A stretch of 64,000 bases of DNA from Mesorhizobium escarrei. GTDB lineage: Bacteria; Pseudomonadota; Alphaproteobacteria; Rhizobiales; Rhizobiaceae. The position numbers and the translations under genes are program-made. Positions 1 through 8,866 of the stretch are shown one piece after another. The notes beneath the pieces are model-generated. The model saw nothing but the letters and a program-made list of their open reading frames with translations. It searched no databases and had not been told where the DNA came from. Positions within the stretch are counted from its first letter, which is position 1; every line of letters starts with the position of its first letter. The DNA is taken from assembly GCF_935825525.1 (NCBI RefSeq), contig NZ_CAKXZT010000132.1, forward strand, positions 64,564 to 128,563, read 5' to 3'.

Positions 1-1698
1 GGCGGCATCCATTTCGGCGAGCGAAAGGTTGCCGCGGGCGTGCACATAGAGCAGGCCGTAGTCAGGCTCGACATTCGGGAAGAACTCGACGCCGGCGCCG
101 TATTTCGAATAGGCAAAGCCGACACCGAACAAAAGCCCGACGGTGAGCAGAAGCACGGTGAGGGGAAAGCGAACCGCCTGCTTGACCACCGCCATATACC
201 AGCCGTCGCGGTTGTCATTCTCGTGATGCGGCGGCGCCTTGGCGAACAAGGCGCCCAGCGCCGGTGCAAAAACCAGTGCATAAAGCATCGAAGCCGAGAG
301 CGTGACGATCAGCGTGATCGGCATGTATTTCATGAAGTCGCCGATGATGCCCGGCCAGAACAGCAGCGGCGAAAAGGCGGCGATGCGCGTCATCGTCGCG
401 GCGATAACCGGACCGGCCATGCGCTTGGCGGCAAGCGCGAAGGCCTCTGCCTTGGGCATGCCTTCGCTCATCCGCCGCTCGGCGAATTCGGTGACGATGA
501 TGGCGTCGTCGACGAGCATGCCGACCGCCAGGATGAGGCTGAACAGCACGATCATGTTGATCGTGTAGCCCATCATCGCCAACAGCAGGATGCCGATCAG
601 GAAGGAGGATGGAATGGCGAGACCAATCAGCAGCGAGGCGCGGCCCGACAGCGCGTAGAGAATGACGATGAACACCAGGATCACGGCGATCATGACGTGG
701 TTTTGCAGATCGCCGAGCAACTGGTTGACGAAGACCGATTTGTCCTGCGTGTAGGTGACGTGCATGCCTTCCGGCATGGTCTTTATGAAGGCATCGGACA
801 CCGCCCTCACCTGGGCGATCGTGTCGATCAGGTTGGAGCCGATGCGCTTCTTCACCTCGATGGCGATCGCCGGCTTGCCGTCAAGACGGGTCACCGTCTC
901 GGCGTCCTTGAAGGTGGAGCGGACGGTGGCGATATCCTTGGCCTGCACCACGGCATTGGGGCCGGCGACGATCGGAAGCGCCGCCACGTCCTGCGGCGTT
1001 TCGATCAGCGACGGCACCTTGACCGCGTATTTGCCCTCGGACCCTTCGATGTTGCCGGCGGCGACAAGACTGTTGGAATCGCCGACCGCACCGATCAGCT
1101 GCTCGAGCTGCAGCCCATAGGAAGACAGCTTCATCGGATCGATGACGACTTCGACGAGATCGTCGCGGGCGCCCTGCAGTGAACCCTCCAGCACGCCAGG
1201 CACTTCCTCAATGCGGTCGCGCAACTCGCGCGCCGCCGTCGTCAGGACGCGCTCGGGCACCTCGCCCGACAGCGTCACGACAAGGACGGGGAACTCGGAG
1301 ACGTTGACTTCGGAGACTACAGGCTCCTCGGCTGCCTGCGGCAGGTCGGCCTTGCCATCCTGGACCTTGCTGCGCGTGTCCTGCAACGCCGTCGCCAGAT
1401 CCGTCTGCGGGTGGAATTCGACCAGCACATAACCGCCACCCTGGAAGGCGGCCGAACGCATCTCCTTGAGACCTTTGAGGCTTTTCAGCTTGGCTTCCAT
1501 CGGCCGCAGCAGAAGGCGTTCCGAATCCTCGGGCGAGATGCCCTGATAGATCAGGCTGACATACATCATCGGAATCGGAACGTCGGGTTCGGCTTCCTTC
1601 GGTGTCGACTGATAGGCGACCGCACCCGCAAGGATGAGGAACACCAGCACCGAAATGGTCAGCCTGGCATTGCTGATTGCGAGTTTGACGATATCCAT
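1..1698 (-). CDS. RND efflux transporter permease subunit, N-terminal 566 residues (cut by window edge)
   Basis: Inner-membrane proton-driven pump of the AcrB/MexB (RND/HAE) type, expected to work with the adaptor encoded just upstream. The ATG lies 2 nt after the adaptor stop codon, so the two are co-transcribed and probably translationally coupled. The visible part has a first membrane helix near residues 14-31, a periplasmic porter domain, and a second membrane block from about residue 340. The acidic pair of the proton-relay helix is seen at D397-D398 in the motif GMLVDDAIIVTE. The gene continues beyond the left edge, so its length and any following outer-membrane factor cannot be judged. 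The substrate cannot be told from sequence. Confidence 0.95.
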   Translation of the reverse strand, partial: MDIVKLAISNARLTISVLVFLILAGAVAYQSTPKEAEPDVPIPMMYVSLIYQGISPEDSERLLLRPMEAKLKSLKGLKEMRSAAFQGGGYVLVEFHPQTDLATALQDTRSKVQDGKADLPQAAEEPVVSEVNVSEFPVLVVTLSGEVPERVLTTAARELRDRIEEVPGVLEGSLQGARDDLVEVVIDPMKLSSYGLQLEQLIGAVGDSNSLVAAGNIEGSEGKYAVKVPSLIETPQDVAALPIVAGPNAVVQAKDIATVRSTFKDAETVTRLDGKPAIAIEVKKRIGSNLIDTIAQVRAVSDAFIKTMPEGMHVTYTQDKSVFVNQLLGDLQNHVMIAVILVFIVILYALSGRASLLIGLAIPSSFLIGILLLAMMGYTINMIVLFSLILAVGMLVDDAIIVTEFAERRMSEGMPKAEAFALAAKRMAGPVIAATMTRIAAFSPLLFWPGIIGDFMKYMPITLIVTLSASMLYALVFAPALGALFAKAPPHHENDNRDGWYMAVVKQAVRFPLTVLLLTVGLLFGVGFAYSKYGAGVEFFPNVEPDYGLLYVHARGNLSLAEMDAA

Positions 1699-1700
1699 GA

Positions 1701-2885
1701 TTACTGCGTCCCGGCCGTCGCTTCGCCCAGCAGCTTCTGGATGGTCGCCTGGTCGGCCTCGACCGGCTTGACCACTTCGCCTTCCTTGACCAGTTCCTGG
1801 CCGGCGACGATGATGCGCGCATCGGCAGGGATGCCGCCGAGCACCAGGCCGGATGGCGTATCGTCGACCAGATCGATCGGGAAGAACACGACCTTGTCAT
1901 CCTTGTCGACGGCGCGGATGCCGAGATCGCCCTTGTCGCCCAGCGTCACCACGGAGCGCGGCAGCATGACTGCGTCGGTCGGCTGCGCGCTCAGCGCGAT
2001 CTCGGCGGTCATCCCGGCCGGAATAGTGCCCTCGGGGTTGGGGATTGCGATCTCGACGCGGAAGGTGCGGGTAGCGGACGAGGCGTCGCGGCTGATATAG
2101 CGCACGGTGCCCTCGACATTCTGGCCGCTGACCAACCGTACCTTCGCCTTGTCGCCGATCTTCAGATAGCCGAGATCGCGTTCGCTGACCTCGCCGCGGG
2201 CAATCACCGGATCGAGGCTCAGAATGGTCGCCACCTCGCCGCCCTGCATCACGGAACTGCCGAGTTCCACCGGCACCCGGTCGATGACGCCGTCGAACGG
2301 CGCCTTCACCTCGTTGCGGTCGAGCTCGGCCTGCGCGGCTTCCAGGTGCGACTGGGCTAGCGTCAGGTTGGAGCGAGCCGTATCGAGCTGCAGCTTGGGC
2401 AGATTGCCGGTTTTCATCAGCCGCAATGCTGCATCGAGTTCGGCCTGACGCTGGACCAGAAGCTGCTTGGCGTTGCTGACAGCCGAAAGCTTTTCCTCGG
2501 CGGCAAGCATCAGCACAAGGTCGCCGGTCTTGACCCGCTGTCCCTGCTTGACCGGCAGCTTGTCGATGACGCCGGCGACGCGCGTCGCCAGGACCGCGCG
2601 TTTGTCGGCTTCGGTCAAACCGGAAATCCGGATGGCGCGCGCATAGGTACGCCTGGGCGGAGTTATGGTCGCGACGGTGCGCAAGGTCGCCTTGGGCTGT
2701 TCTGCCGCACTGGGCTTGGCCTTGCCGGCGTCAACCGCCTTTGGCTGCTCGACCTCCCCCGCCTTGGGTTTGTCGGCGGCCGCGCTGCCGACGGATGAGA
2801 ACTCGCCAGTCGCCATCCACGCAGCGAAACCGACAAGCACAACAATGGCTGCAAGCTTGTGAAACCTGTACTTCGGCATCGTCAT
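1701..2885 (-). CDS. RND efflux periplasmic adaptor (membrane fusion protein)
   Basis: Periplasmic adaptor joining the RND pump to an outer-membrane channel. The 394 residues begin with a hydrophobic segment at about 9-25 (uncleaved anchor or signal peptide; no lipobox cysteine), followed by a low-complexity Lys/Ala/Pro stretch to about residue 68. Then come the biotinyl-lipoyl half-motifs (VAGVIDKLPVKQGQRVKTGD and APFDGVIDRVPVELG) on either side of an alpha-helical hairpin, and the beta-barrel and membrane-proximal domains. Length is normal for the HlyD_D23/MFP family. It is the first gene of a two-gene unit with the permease. The start at 2885 is followed two codons later by another ATG (2879) that could be used instead. 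Confidence 0.93.
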   Translation of the reverse strand: MTMPKYRFHKLAAIVVLVGFAAWMATGEFSSVGSAAADKPKAGEVEQPKAVDAGKAKPSAAEQPKATLRTVATITPPRRTYARAIRISGLTEADKRAVLATRVAGVIDKLPVKQGQRVKTGDLVLMLAAEEKLSAVSNAKQLLVQRQAELDAALRLMKTGNLPKLQLDTARSNLTLAQSHLEAAQAELDRNEVKAPFDGVIDRVPVELGSSVMQGGEVATILSLDPVIARGEVSERDLGYLKIGDKAKVRLVSGQNVEGTVRYISRDASSATRTFRVEIAIPNPEGTIPAGMTAEIALSAQPTDAVMLPRSVVTLGDKGDLGIRAVDKDDKVVFFPIDLVDDTPSGLVLGGIPADARIIVAGQELVKEGEVVKPVEADQATIQKLLGEATAGTQ

Positions 2886-2965
2886 TTTTCCAGTGCGCGG
2901 GATTCGGCCAGGCCGCGTCTTCTAACTCGGGCGTGTCGCCGATATGGGTGCGCGCAAGGCCGTGT

Positions 2966-3277
2966 TCAACTTGCCGTGATCGGCGAACGAGCTTCTACAT
3001 CAAAGTTGCACCGCAATATAGTCAGAAATGTTGATGGGTAATACTTCGCTGGGCAGGGTGCGGCCGCCGCCATGAGGCGCGCCGGACCAGCGCAGCCGTT
3101 CGTCTGCGATAGGCAATCGGCGCAGCGCGGATACGAAAACACCGTGTCCCACTCGGGCAGGCACTTGGTTGCATTGACCGTCATCGGTGCCGTTGCCTCG
3201 CCTTGTGCCGTCACGAAAGGCACGGCCGCAAACAGGATGGCAGCAGCTGTCAGCATGGTGGGAAATATTTCATGCAA
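2966..3277 (-). CDS. Small exported cysteine-rich protein, function unknown
   Basis: Not recognised. A TTG at 3277 lies 7 nt after AAGGAG and overlaps the end of the preceding dehydrogenase gene; an in-frame ATG at 3256 is the alternative start. Either start gives a signal peptide (hydrophobic AAAILFAAVPFVTAQG). The mature part of about 80 residues holds six cysteines, including CADC, but no CXXCH haem motif. It follows the molybdenum hydroxylase genes in the same transcript, where related operons sometimes carry an exported cytochrome c subunit. A link with that enzyme is therefore plausible but is inference. The overlap with the upstream gene suggests translational coupling. Confidence 0.6.
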   Translation of the reverse strand: MHEIFPTMLTAAAILFAAVPFVTAQGEATAPMTVNATKCLPEWDTVFSYPRCADCLSQTNGCAGPARLMAAAAPCPAKYYPSTFLTILRCNFDVEARSPITAS

Positions 3278-5543
3278 AGGTCAGCTCCTTCGATAAGGGC
3301 AGTGTCCGGATGCGCTTGCCGGTCAGTGCGAAGATGGCGTTGGCGAGTGCCGGTGCCGCCGGCGGCGTGCCGACTTCGCCGACGCCGCCCATCTTGTGAA
3401 AATTCTCCAAGATGGCGACTTCGAACGCCGGACACTGGGAGATGCGCATGGCGTCGTAGTCATGAAAATTCGACTGCTCGACCATGCCGTCGACGAAAGT
3501 GATCTCCTGACCCATCGCTGCCGACAGGCCGTAGATGGCGGCGGAGATGAGTTGCGCCTCGATGATATCGGGATCGAGCGCGGTGCCGACATCGGCGGCG
3601 ATCCACACCTTCTCAATGCGGATCCCGGCCGGCGTTTCGGCGACCTGGACGATCTCGCCGACCCAACTGCCGAAGGACAGCGTGAACGCGATGCCCTTGG
3701 CCTTGCCGGCGGGCAGCGCCTCGCCCCATTTCGCCATTTCGGCGACCTTCTCGACCACCTTCACCGCTGCCGGATAGGCAGCCATCAGCTTTTTGCGCAG
3801 TTCGATCGGGTCGGTTTTCCCGGCGACTGCGATCTCGTCCAGAAATCCTTCATGGAAGAAACCGTTGATCGAACTGCCGACCGATCGCCAGGAGCCGACG
3901 GGGATCGAGACGGGTGCGGCGACGCCGGTCACCCGGTAGTTCGGGATCGTGTAGGGCTGGTTATGGGCTCCGTCGACGATGGACTTGTCGGGGCCGAGCG
4001 GCGATATCGAAGGAAACAGCCGGCGCAAGGTGCTGGCTATCATCGATGGCGAGGCGATCGTCATGTCGATGGCGATAGGCATGCCGTCGTTGCCAAGCCG
4101 CGCCTGGAATTTGCCGACGGAAGCCGGCCGATAGGCGTCGTGGCGCATGTCTTCCTCGCGCGTCCAGATCACCTTGACCGGCCGGCCTGCCGTTTCTTTC
4201 GCCATCAGCGCAGCACAGAGCGCATAATCCACCTCGACACGTCGGCCGAAGCCGCCGCCCAGGAAGGTGGTGTGGACGCTGACCTTGTCCTGCTCGATGC
4301 CGACAGCATTGGCGCAAAGCTGCCGCACCAAGGTCGGCGCCTGGTTGCCGCACCAGATGTCGAGGACGCCGTCCTTCAACCGCGCCGTGGCGTTCATCGG
4401 CTCCATCGTCGCATGTGCCAGGTAAGGCACGGCATAGTCGGCCTCGACGATCTTTTCGCGCGGCGCGTCGGCGAAGGCGGTATCGACATCGCCATCGTCA
4501 CGCATCACCGACCCTTTTGTGCCGAGCGCCTGCTTCAGCACCTCTGAAATGCCGGCGCTATCCAGCGGATATTCGGGATCGGCCCATTCGGTGTCGATCG
4601 CCTCCGCAGCCTTGAACGCCGCCCAGGTGTTTTCGGCGATGATGCCGAAGCCGTGGCCGTAATTCGTGTCGATCTGCACGATCTTGATCACGCCAGGCAT
4701 TTTCTCGGCGTTGGAGAAATCGGCCTTGATCGGCTTGGCCCAGAAACGCGGGCTCATCTTGACCGTGCCGTACAGCATGTCAGGCAACGTCACGTCGATG
4801 CCGAAGATCGGAGCCCCGGTGACCTTGGCCGGCATGTCGATGCGTTTTTGCGGTTTGCCGAGCAGTTTCCAGTCGGCTTTGTCTTTGAGCCTGATTTCCG
4901 CGGGCGGCGCCATCGTAGCAGCGGTCGCAGCGACCGCGCCATAGGTCAGCGACTTGCCCGACGCCTTGTGCAGGATCGAGCCATTGGCCGTTTCCAGATC
5001 GGCAGCAGCTATACCGAGCTTTTGCGCGGCCGCTGCAATAAGCATCTGCCGCGCGGCGGCGCCGGCCTGCCGCATCTTGTCGAAACCGTCGCGCGTCGAG
5101 GCCGAGCCGCCGGTGCCTTGGAGAGCGAGGAATTTTCCGACCACGCCCATGCCGGCGCGCACTATTTCCGCGGTCATGCTTTCGTCGAAGAAGGCGAACG
5201 GACCGCCCTCTTCCAGGATCGCTGAGTTGTAATAGGCGTAGGAGGCCGGGCCGTGGTCGACCTTGACCTGACCGAGCCCGACATCGAGCTCTTCGGCAAC
5301 CATGGCGGCAAGCGTCGTCGAGATGCCTTGGCCCATCTCGGCGCGCGGCGCGATGATGGTGATGGTGTTGTCGGCGCCGATCTTCACATAGGGGTTGAAG
5401 GTCGCTTCATCAGCGGCGAGATCGCCTTCCAGTGGATTCGGATAGGGTTTGCGGTAGTAATAATAGCCGACGGCGACACCGCCCGCGATGGCAGCCGCGC
5501 CGATGAGAAACGTGCGCCGGGCGATCTTTGCGACACTGGCCAT
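3270..5543 (-). CDS. Isoquinoline 1-oxidoreductase-type molybdopterin-binding (beta) subunit
   Basis: Large catalytic subunit of a xanthine-dehydrogenase-family molybdenum hydroxylase of the IorB/membrane-bound aldehyde dehydrogenase type, about 757 residues. The start at 5543 is chosen because it gives a twin-arginine signal (ARRTFLIGAAAIAGG, R9-R10) and follows the small subunit stop by 2 nt. Export through Tat as a folded complex with the iron-sulphur subunit is expected. The molybdopterin-binding repeats GGGFGRRVEVDYA and GSWRSVGSSINGF are visible. The C-terminal GVGEVGTPP segment carries the glutamate that is catalytic in this family. The substrate is not predictable: N-heterocycles and aldehydes are both known for relatives. 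Confidence 0.92.
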   Translation of the reverse strand: MASVAKIARRTFLIGAAAIAGGVAVGYYYYRKPYPNPLEGDLAADEATFNPYVKIGADNTITIIAPRAEMGQGISTTLAAMVAEELDVGLGQVKVDHGPASYAYYNSAILEEGGPFAFFDESMTAEIVRAGMGVVGKFLALQGTGGSASTRDGFDKMRQAGAAARQMLIAAAAQKLGIAAADLETANGSILHKASGKSLTYGAVAATAATMAPPAEIRLKDKADWKLLGKPQKRIDMPAKVTGAPIFGIDVTLPDMLYGTVKMSPRFWAKPIKADFSNAEKMPGVIKIVQIDTNYGHGFGIIAENTWAAFKAAEAIDTEWADPEYPLDSAGISEVLKQALGTKGSVMRDDGDVDTAFADAPREKIVEADYAVPYLAHATMEPMNATARLKDGVLDIWCGNQAPTLVRQLCANAVGIEQDKVSVHTTFLGGGFGRRVEVDYALCAALMAKETAGRPVKVIWTREEDMRHDAYRPASVGKFQARLGNDGMPIAIDMTIASPSMIASTLRRLFPSISPLGPDKSIVDGAHNQPYTIPNYRVTGVAAPVSIPVGSWRSVGSSINGFFHEGFLDEIAVAGKTDPIELRKKLMAAYPAAVKVVEKVAEMAKWGEALPAGKAKGIAFTLSFGSWVGEIVQVAETPAGIRIEKVWIAADVGTALDPDIIEAQLISAAIYGLSAAMGQEITFVDGMVEQSNFHDYDAMRISQCPAFEVAILENFHKMGGVGEVGTPPAAPALANAIFALTGKRIRTLPLSKELTFA

Positions 5544-5545
5544 GG

Positions 5546-6007
5546 TCAGATCCCCGCCGTTTTGAGGACGACCGCTCGTTTGATCGCCGCGCGGATCTTC
5601 GGATAGGTGCCGCAGCGGCATAGATTGCCGCCCATTGCATTGTCGACGTCGGCATCGGTCGGGTCGGCAACCTGGTCGAGCAGCGCCACCGCGCTCATGA
5701 TCTGGCCGGCCTGGCAGTAGCCGCATTGGGCGACCTGCTCTTCCAGCCATGCCTGCTGTACCGGATGCAGTCTGCCTTCGGTGCCGATGCCTTCGATCGT
5801 GGTGACCGCGCCGGTGACCTCACCGACCGGCAGCGAACAGGAGCGCACAGGCTGGCCGTCGACATGCACCGTGCAGGCACCGCAGGCGGCGATGCCGCAG
5901 CCGAACTTCGGCCCGGTCTTGCCCATGAGATCGCGCAGCGCCCACAGCAGCGGCATTTCGGGATCGGCATTGACGTCGAATGCCTGCCCGTCGACGGTGA
6001 GGCGCAT
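5546..6007 (-). CDS. (2Fe-2S)-binding subunit of a molybdenum hydroxylase (IorA/CoxS type)
   Basis: Electron-transfer subunit of 153 residues. The N-terminal plant-ferredoxin-type cluster is bound by C37, C42, C45 and C57. The C-terminal all-helical domain carries the second cluster with C95, C98, C130 and C132 (CGYCQAG and CRCGTYP). Both are complete, so the protein should be functional. It is the first gene of the operon and is followed directly by the catalytic subunit and the small cysteine-rich gene. No FAD subunit gene is present, as is usual for the two-subunit IorAB type, which passes electrons to a membrane acceptor. The promoter region is shared with the divergent TetR gene. Confidence 0.95.
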   Translation of the reverse strand: MRLTVDGQAFDVNADPEMPLLWALRDLMGKTGPKFGCGIAACGACTVHVDGQPVRSCSLPVGEVTGAVTTIEGIGTEGRLHPVQQAWLEEQVAQCGYCQAGQIMSAVALLDQVADPTDADVDNAMGGNLCRCGTYPKIRAAIKRAVVLKTAGI

Positions 6008-6076
6008 GGGGATACCCTTTGTTGTCGTCCACAGCCCGAGGCAAAAGGCCGGTCGGCCATTTCGTCCTCATACATC

Positions 6077-6101
6077 TTGACAAATTACGTCATTTTGTCA
6101 A
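6077..6101. promoter_or_regulatory. Palindromic operator candidate between the hydroxylase operon and its TetR gene
   Basis: Perfect 8-bp inverted arms TTGACAAA (6077-6084) and TTTGTCAA (6094-6101), separated by 9 bp with ACGT at the centre. It sits in the 122-bp divergent intergenic region. Size and symmetry fit a TetR-family dimer site; assignment to the adjacent regulator is inference. Confidence 0.65.
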
Positions 6102-6129
6102 CAGAGCTTTTACAGGATAAAGTCGCGCC

Positions 6130-6726
6130 ATGATCGAGATCGAGGACATCGCCACCGACCCCAAGCGCGCCCGCATACTGGACAGCGCGATGAAGGTGTT
6201 TCTGGCCTATGGTTTCGCCCGCACCACCATGGACGACATTGCGCGTGCCGCCGACATGTCGCGGCCGGCGCTTTATCTCCAGTTCAAGAACAAGACCGAT
6301 ATTTATCGCGCCATTGCGTTGATGCTGCTCTCCCGCTCGCTCGAGCAGGCGAAAACGGCACTCGCCGGCGAAGAACCATTTGCCGAGCGCACGATGCGGG
6401 CCATCGACGAAGCGCTGATCTCGATGACGCGCACCGTCCACGCCTCGCCGCATGGCGCCGAACTCCTTGACATGAAGTCGAGTCTCGCCGACCTGATTGG
6501 CTGCTGGCGCAGCCGGTTTGCCGAGCTTGTCGCCGCAGCGATCCAGAGCGAGGCCGGACGCAATGGCGTCGATCTCACCGCCAAGGGCTTGGCGGCAAAA
6601 TTGCTGGCCGACATGCTGCTCGACGGGCTGGAAGGCATGAAGATGCGCATCAGCGATCCGGACGAGCAGAGGCGGGCTGCGGCCGCGCTGATCAGGGTGA
6701 TCGATCTAGCCTTGCAAAAAAGCTGA
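6130..6726 (+). CDS. TetR/AcrR-family transcriptional regulator
   Basis: DNA-binding repressor of 198 residues. The N-terminal TetR helix-turn-helix covers about residues 14-60 (ARILDSAMKVFLAYGF ... TTMDDIARAADMSRPALYLQF). The C-terminal ligand domain is not assignable. It is divergent from the molybdenum hydroxylase operon, and a 25-bp palindrome lies between them, so it most likely represses that operon and itself until a substrate-related ligand binds. It faces the patatin gene tail to tail with a 13-bp gap, and no clear terminator is seen there. Confidence 0.93.
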   Translation: MIEIEDIATDPKRARILDSAMKVFLAYGFARTTMDDIARAADMSRPALYLQFKNKTDIYRAIALMLLSRSLEQAKTALAGEEPFAERTMRAIDEALISMTRTVHASPHGAELLDMKSSLADLIGCWRSRFAELVAAAIQSEAGRNGVDLTAKGLAAKLLADMLLDGLEGMKMRISDPDEQRRAAAALIRVIDLALQKS

Positions 6727-6739
6727 CAAACAAAACGCC

Positions 6740-7870
6740 TCAGGCTTGGCGGCGCGCGGCCTGGGGCTTTATGCGGGCCGCAAGGAACTCCTTGACCCGC
6801 CGCCCCGGTGCTGGACCGCGCATCGGCTTGAAGCCGTCGTCGAGCTCGCCTGAGAGGTCAAGCGTCGCTCGCTTGCCGACGGCGTCGTAATTCTCCTCCA
6901 GCCAATCACTGGCTGCAGTGCGGCCAAGGTCGCGCAGATAGGTCAGGAACGCCCATTCGGCATTGACCTTGGACGATGCCGATAGATCCTTGAATGCCTC
7001 GTCGGCATCGATGCGGTGCATACGGATGTCGCGGTATTCGCCATGCGGTAGCCGGCCGGCTGCAATCAGCTCCTTGATGAAGGCGATCGAGCGGAATTCG
7101 CGCAAGAGTCCGGCATTGAAGGTGATCTCGTCGATGCGATTCTGGATTTCGTTGGCGCTCTTCGGCGTCCCCTCGCGGACCACCGGATTGATCTGCACCA
7201 AAAGCACGTCCTCGGTGGCAGCCGTCTTGAAGAACGGGAACAGCGCTGGATTGCCGCCATAGCCGCCATCCCAGTAGGGCACGCCCTTGATCTCGACGGC
7301 GCGGAACAGCTGCGGCAGGCAAGCCGACGCCATCACCGTGTCGAGGTCGATCTCACCATCGGAAAAGACACGCAACTGCCCGGTCTCGACATTGGTCGCG
7401 GAGATGAACAGCTCCATCGCCTTGCAGGCGCGCACATTGCCGAAATCGATCTCCTGTTCGATCACATCGCGCAGCGGATTGAGGCCGAGCGGGTTGGCGA
7501 CATAGGGCGAAAACACCCGCGACATGGTGTCGAAAAAGAGATAGCCCGGCGTGTTCTCGATCGACCAGTTGCCCCAGGCCACGTCCCACGGCATGCGCTG
7601 CACCGGGCTGAACCGGCCCTTCCGCGCCACCGCGCGCCAGAAATCGTCGAGCTTCTGCCGCGCGCCCTCGACGCCGCCGCGGACGAAGCCGTCGGCCAGC
7701 GCCACCGCGTTCATGGCACCGGCGCTGGTGCCCGAAACCGCCGCGATGTCGAGCCGTCCGTCCTCCAGCAGCTGGTCGAGCACGCCCCAGGAAAAGGCGC
7801 CGTGCGAGCCGCCGCCCTGCAACGCGACATTGATCTTTTTGGGCTCCTCCGCCTTGCCGTTTGTCGTCAT
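6740..7870 (-). CDS. Patatin-like phospholipase/esterase family protein
   Basis: Predicted serine acyl hydrolase of 376 residues with the patatin catalytic dyad. The oxyanion glycine loop GGGSHG is at 19-24, the nucleophile elbow GTSAG at 47-51 (S49), and the aspartate of the DGG motif is D201. No signal peptide or membrane helix is seen, so it is probably cytoplasmic or granule-associated. It follows bdhA after 46 nt in the same direction. That pairing and the nearby pha genes suggest a role in lipid or polyhydroxybutyrate turnover, but this is inference. The ATG at 7870 is preferred over an upstream in-frame start because it places the glycine loop at the usual distance from the N-terminus. 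Confidence 0.88.
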   Translation of the reverse strand: MTTNGKAEEPKKINVALQGGGSHGAFSWGVLDQLLEDGRLDIAAVSGTSAGAMNAVALADGFVRGGVEGARQKLDDFWRAVARKGRFSPVQRMPWDVAWGNWSIENTPGYLFFDTMSRVFSPYVANPLGLNPLRDVIEQEIDFGNVRACKAMELFISATNVETGQLRVFSDGEIDLDTVMASACLPQLFRAVEIKGVPYWDGGYGGNPALFPFFKTAATEDVLLVQINPVVREGTPKSANEIQNRIDEITFNAGLLREFRSIAFIKELIAAGRLPHGEYRDIRMHRIDADEAFKDLSASSKVNAEWAFLTYLRDLGRTAASDWLEENYDAVGKRATLDLSGELDDGFKPMRGPAPGRRVKEFLAARIKPQAARRQA

Positions 7871-7916
7871 GGCGTTGTCCTCGATTTGTCGGCCGGATTT
7901 GTTCGCACGCTCAAAT

Positions 7917-8699
7917 TCACTGCGCAGTCCAGCCGCCGTCGACCGAAATTTGCGTGCCGTTGATCTGCGCTGCCGCATCCGAGCACAGGAACACCGCGGC
8001 AGCGGCAACTTGCTCGACCGTGACGAATTCCTTGGTCGGCTGCTTGTCGAGCATAACCTCGCGGACCACCGTGTCGCGGTCCATTTTGTTCGCCTTCATC
8101 TGGTCGGGGATCTGCGCCTCGACCAGCGGCGTCAGCACATAGCCGGGACAGATGGCGTTGCAGGTGATCTTGTCGCGCGCCAGTTCCAAAGCGACCGTCT
8201 TGGTCAGCCCCATGATGCCGTGCTTGGCCGCGACATAGGCCGATTTGAACGGCGAGGCGACCAGCCCATGGGCCGAGGCGATGTTGACGATCCTGCCGCC
8301 GCCGGCTTCTCTCATCAGCAGGATGGCGGCGGCGATGGTATGGAAGGCCGACGACAAATTGATGGCAATGATGGCGTCCCACTTCTCGCCGGGAAATTCT
8401 TCGATCGGCGCGACATGCTGGATGCCGGCATTGTTGACCAGGATGTCGACCGAGCCGAAGCTCTCGGCTGCCTTTGCGACCAGCGCCCGGCATTCGGCCG
8501 GCTTCGACATATCTGCCTTGATGTAGACGGTCTTCACGCCATGATGCTTGGCGATCGCGTCGGTGATGGCCTGGTCGTCGGCCGTGTCGGAAAAGGAATT
8601 GACGACGATGTTGCAGCCATCGGCGGCGAGCGCATGGGCAATTGCCAGACCGATGCCCGAGGTGGAACCGGTGACGATGGCGGTTTTTCTGCTGGGCAA
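7917..8699 (-). CDS. bdhA: D-3-hydroxybutyrate dehydrogenase
   Basis: NAD-dependent short-chain dehydrogenase that interconverts (R)-3-hydroxybutyrate and acetoacetate, the last step of polyhydroxybutyrate breakdown. The 260 residues have the cofactor motif TGSTSGIG (10-17), NNAG (89-92), and the catalytic set S142, Y155, K159. The overall sequence, including the ISVDGGWTAQ end and NIASAHGLVASPFKSAYVAA, is typical of the 3-hydroxybutyrate dehydrogenase family. Translation appears to start at a TTG (8699) placed after AAGGAT; no in-frame ATG lies close by. It heads a likely two-gene unit with the patatin gene and lies about 2.4 kb from phaAB. Confidence 0.93.
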   Translation of the reverse strand: MPSRKTAIVTGSTSGIGLAIAHALAADGCNIVVNSFSDTADDQAITDAIAKHHGVKTVYIKADMSKPAECRALVAKAAESFGSVDILVNNAGIQHVAPIEEFPGEKWDAIIAINLSSAFHTIAAAILLMREAGGGRIVNIASAHGLVASPFKSAYVAAKHGIMGLTKTVALELARDKITCNAICPGYVLTPLVEAQIPDQMKANKMDRDTVVREVMLDKQPTKEFVTVEQVAAAAVFLCSDAAAQINGTQISVDGGWTAQ

Positions 8700-8866
8700 G
8701 GCGAAATCCTTATCACGGCGCTAACGGACCATATTGCAGTGCAGCATATATGTCTCGTGTGGCGCAAGAACAGCGGCACAGAGTGGCGATGACATGAAAT
8801 TTTTGTCATGAATGAGGACACCCTCACTCGAAGCTGTGCGCCTGACACAGTGCGAAGACAGTTTTG

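Noticed and set aside
40..1182. Long plus-strand open frame (380 codons) opposite the RND permease
   Set aside because: Lies antisense to a clear RND gene; its His/Asp/Arg-rich translation is the usual mirror of high-GC coding DNA.
3250..3435. Alternative frame starting ATGAAATATTTCC after the hydroxylase gene
   Set aside because: Only a few codons in that frame before a stop; the longer signal-peptide frame fits better.
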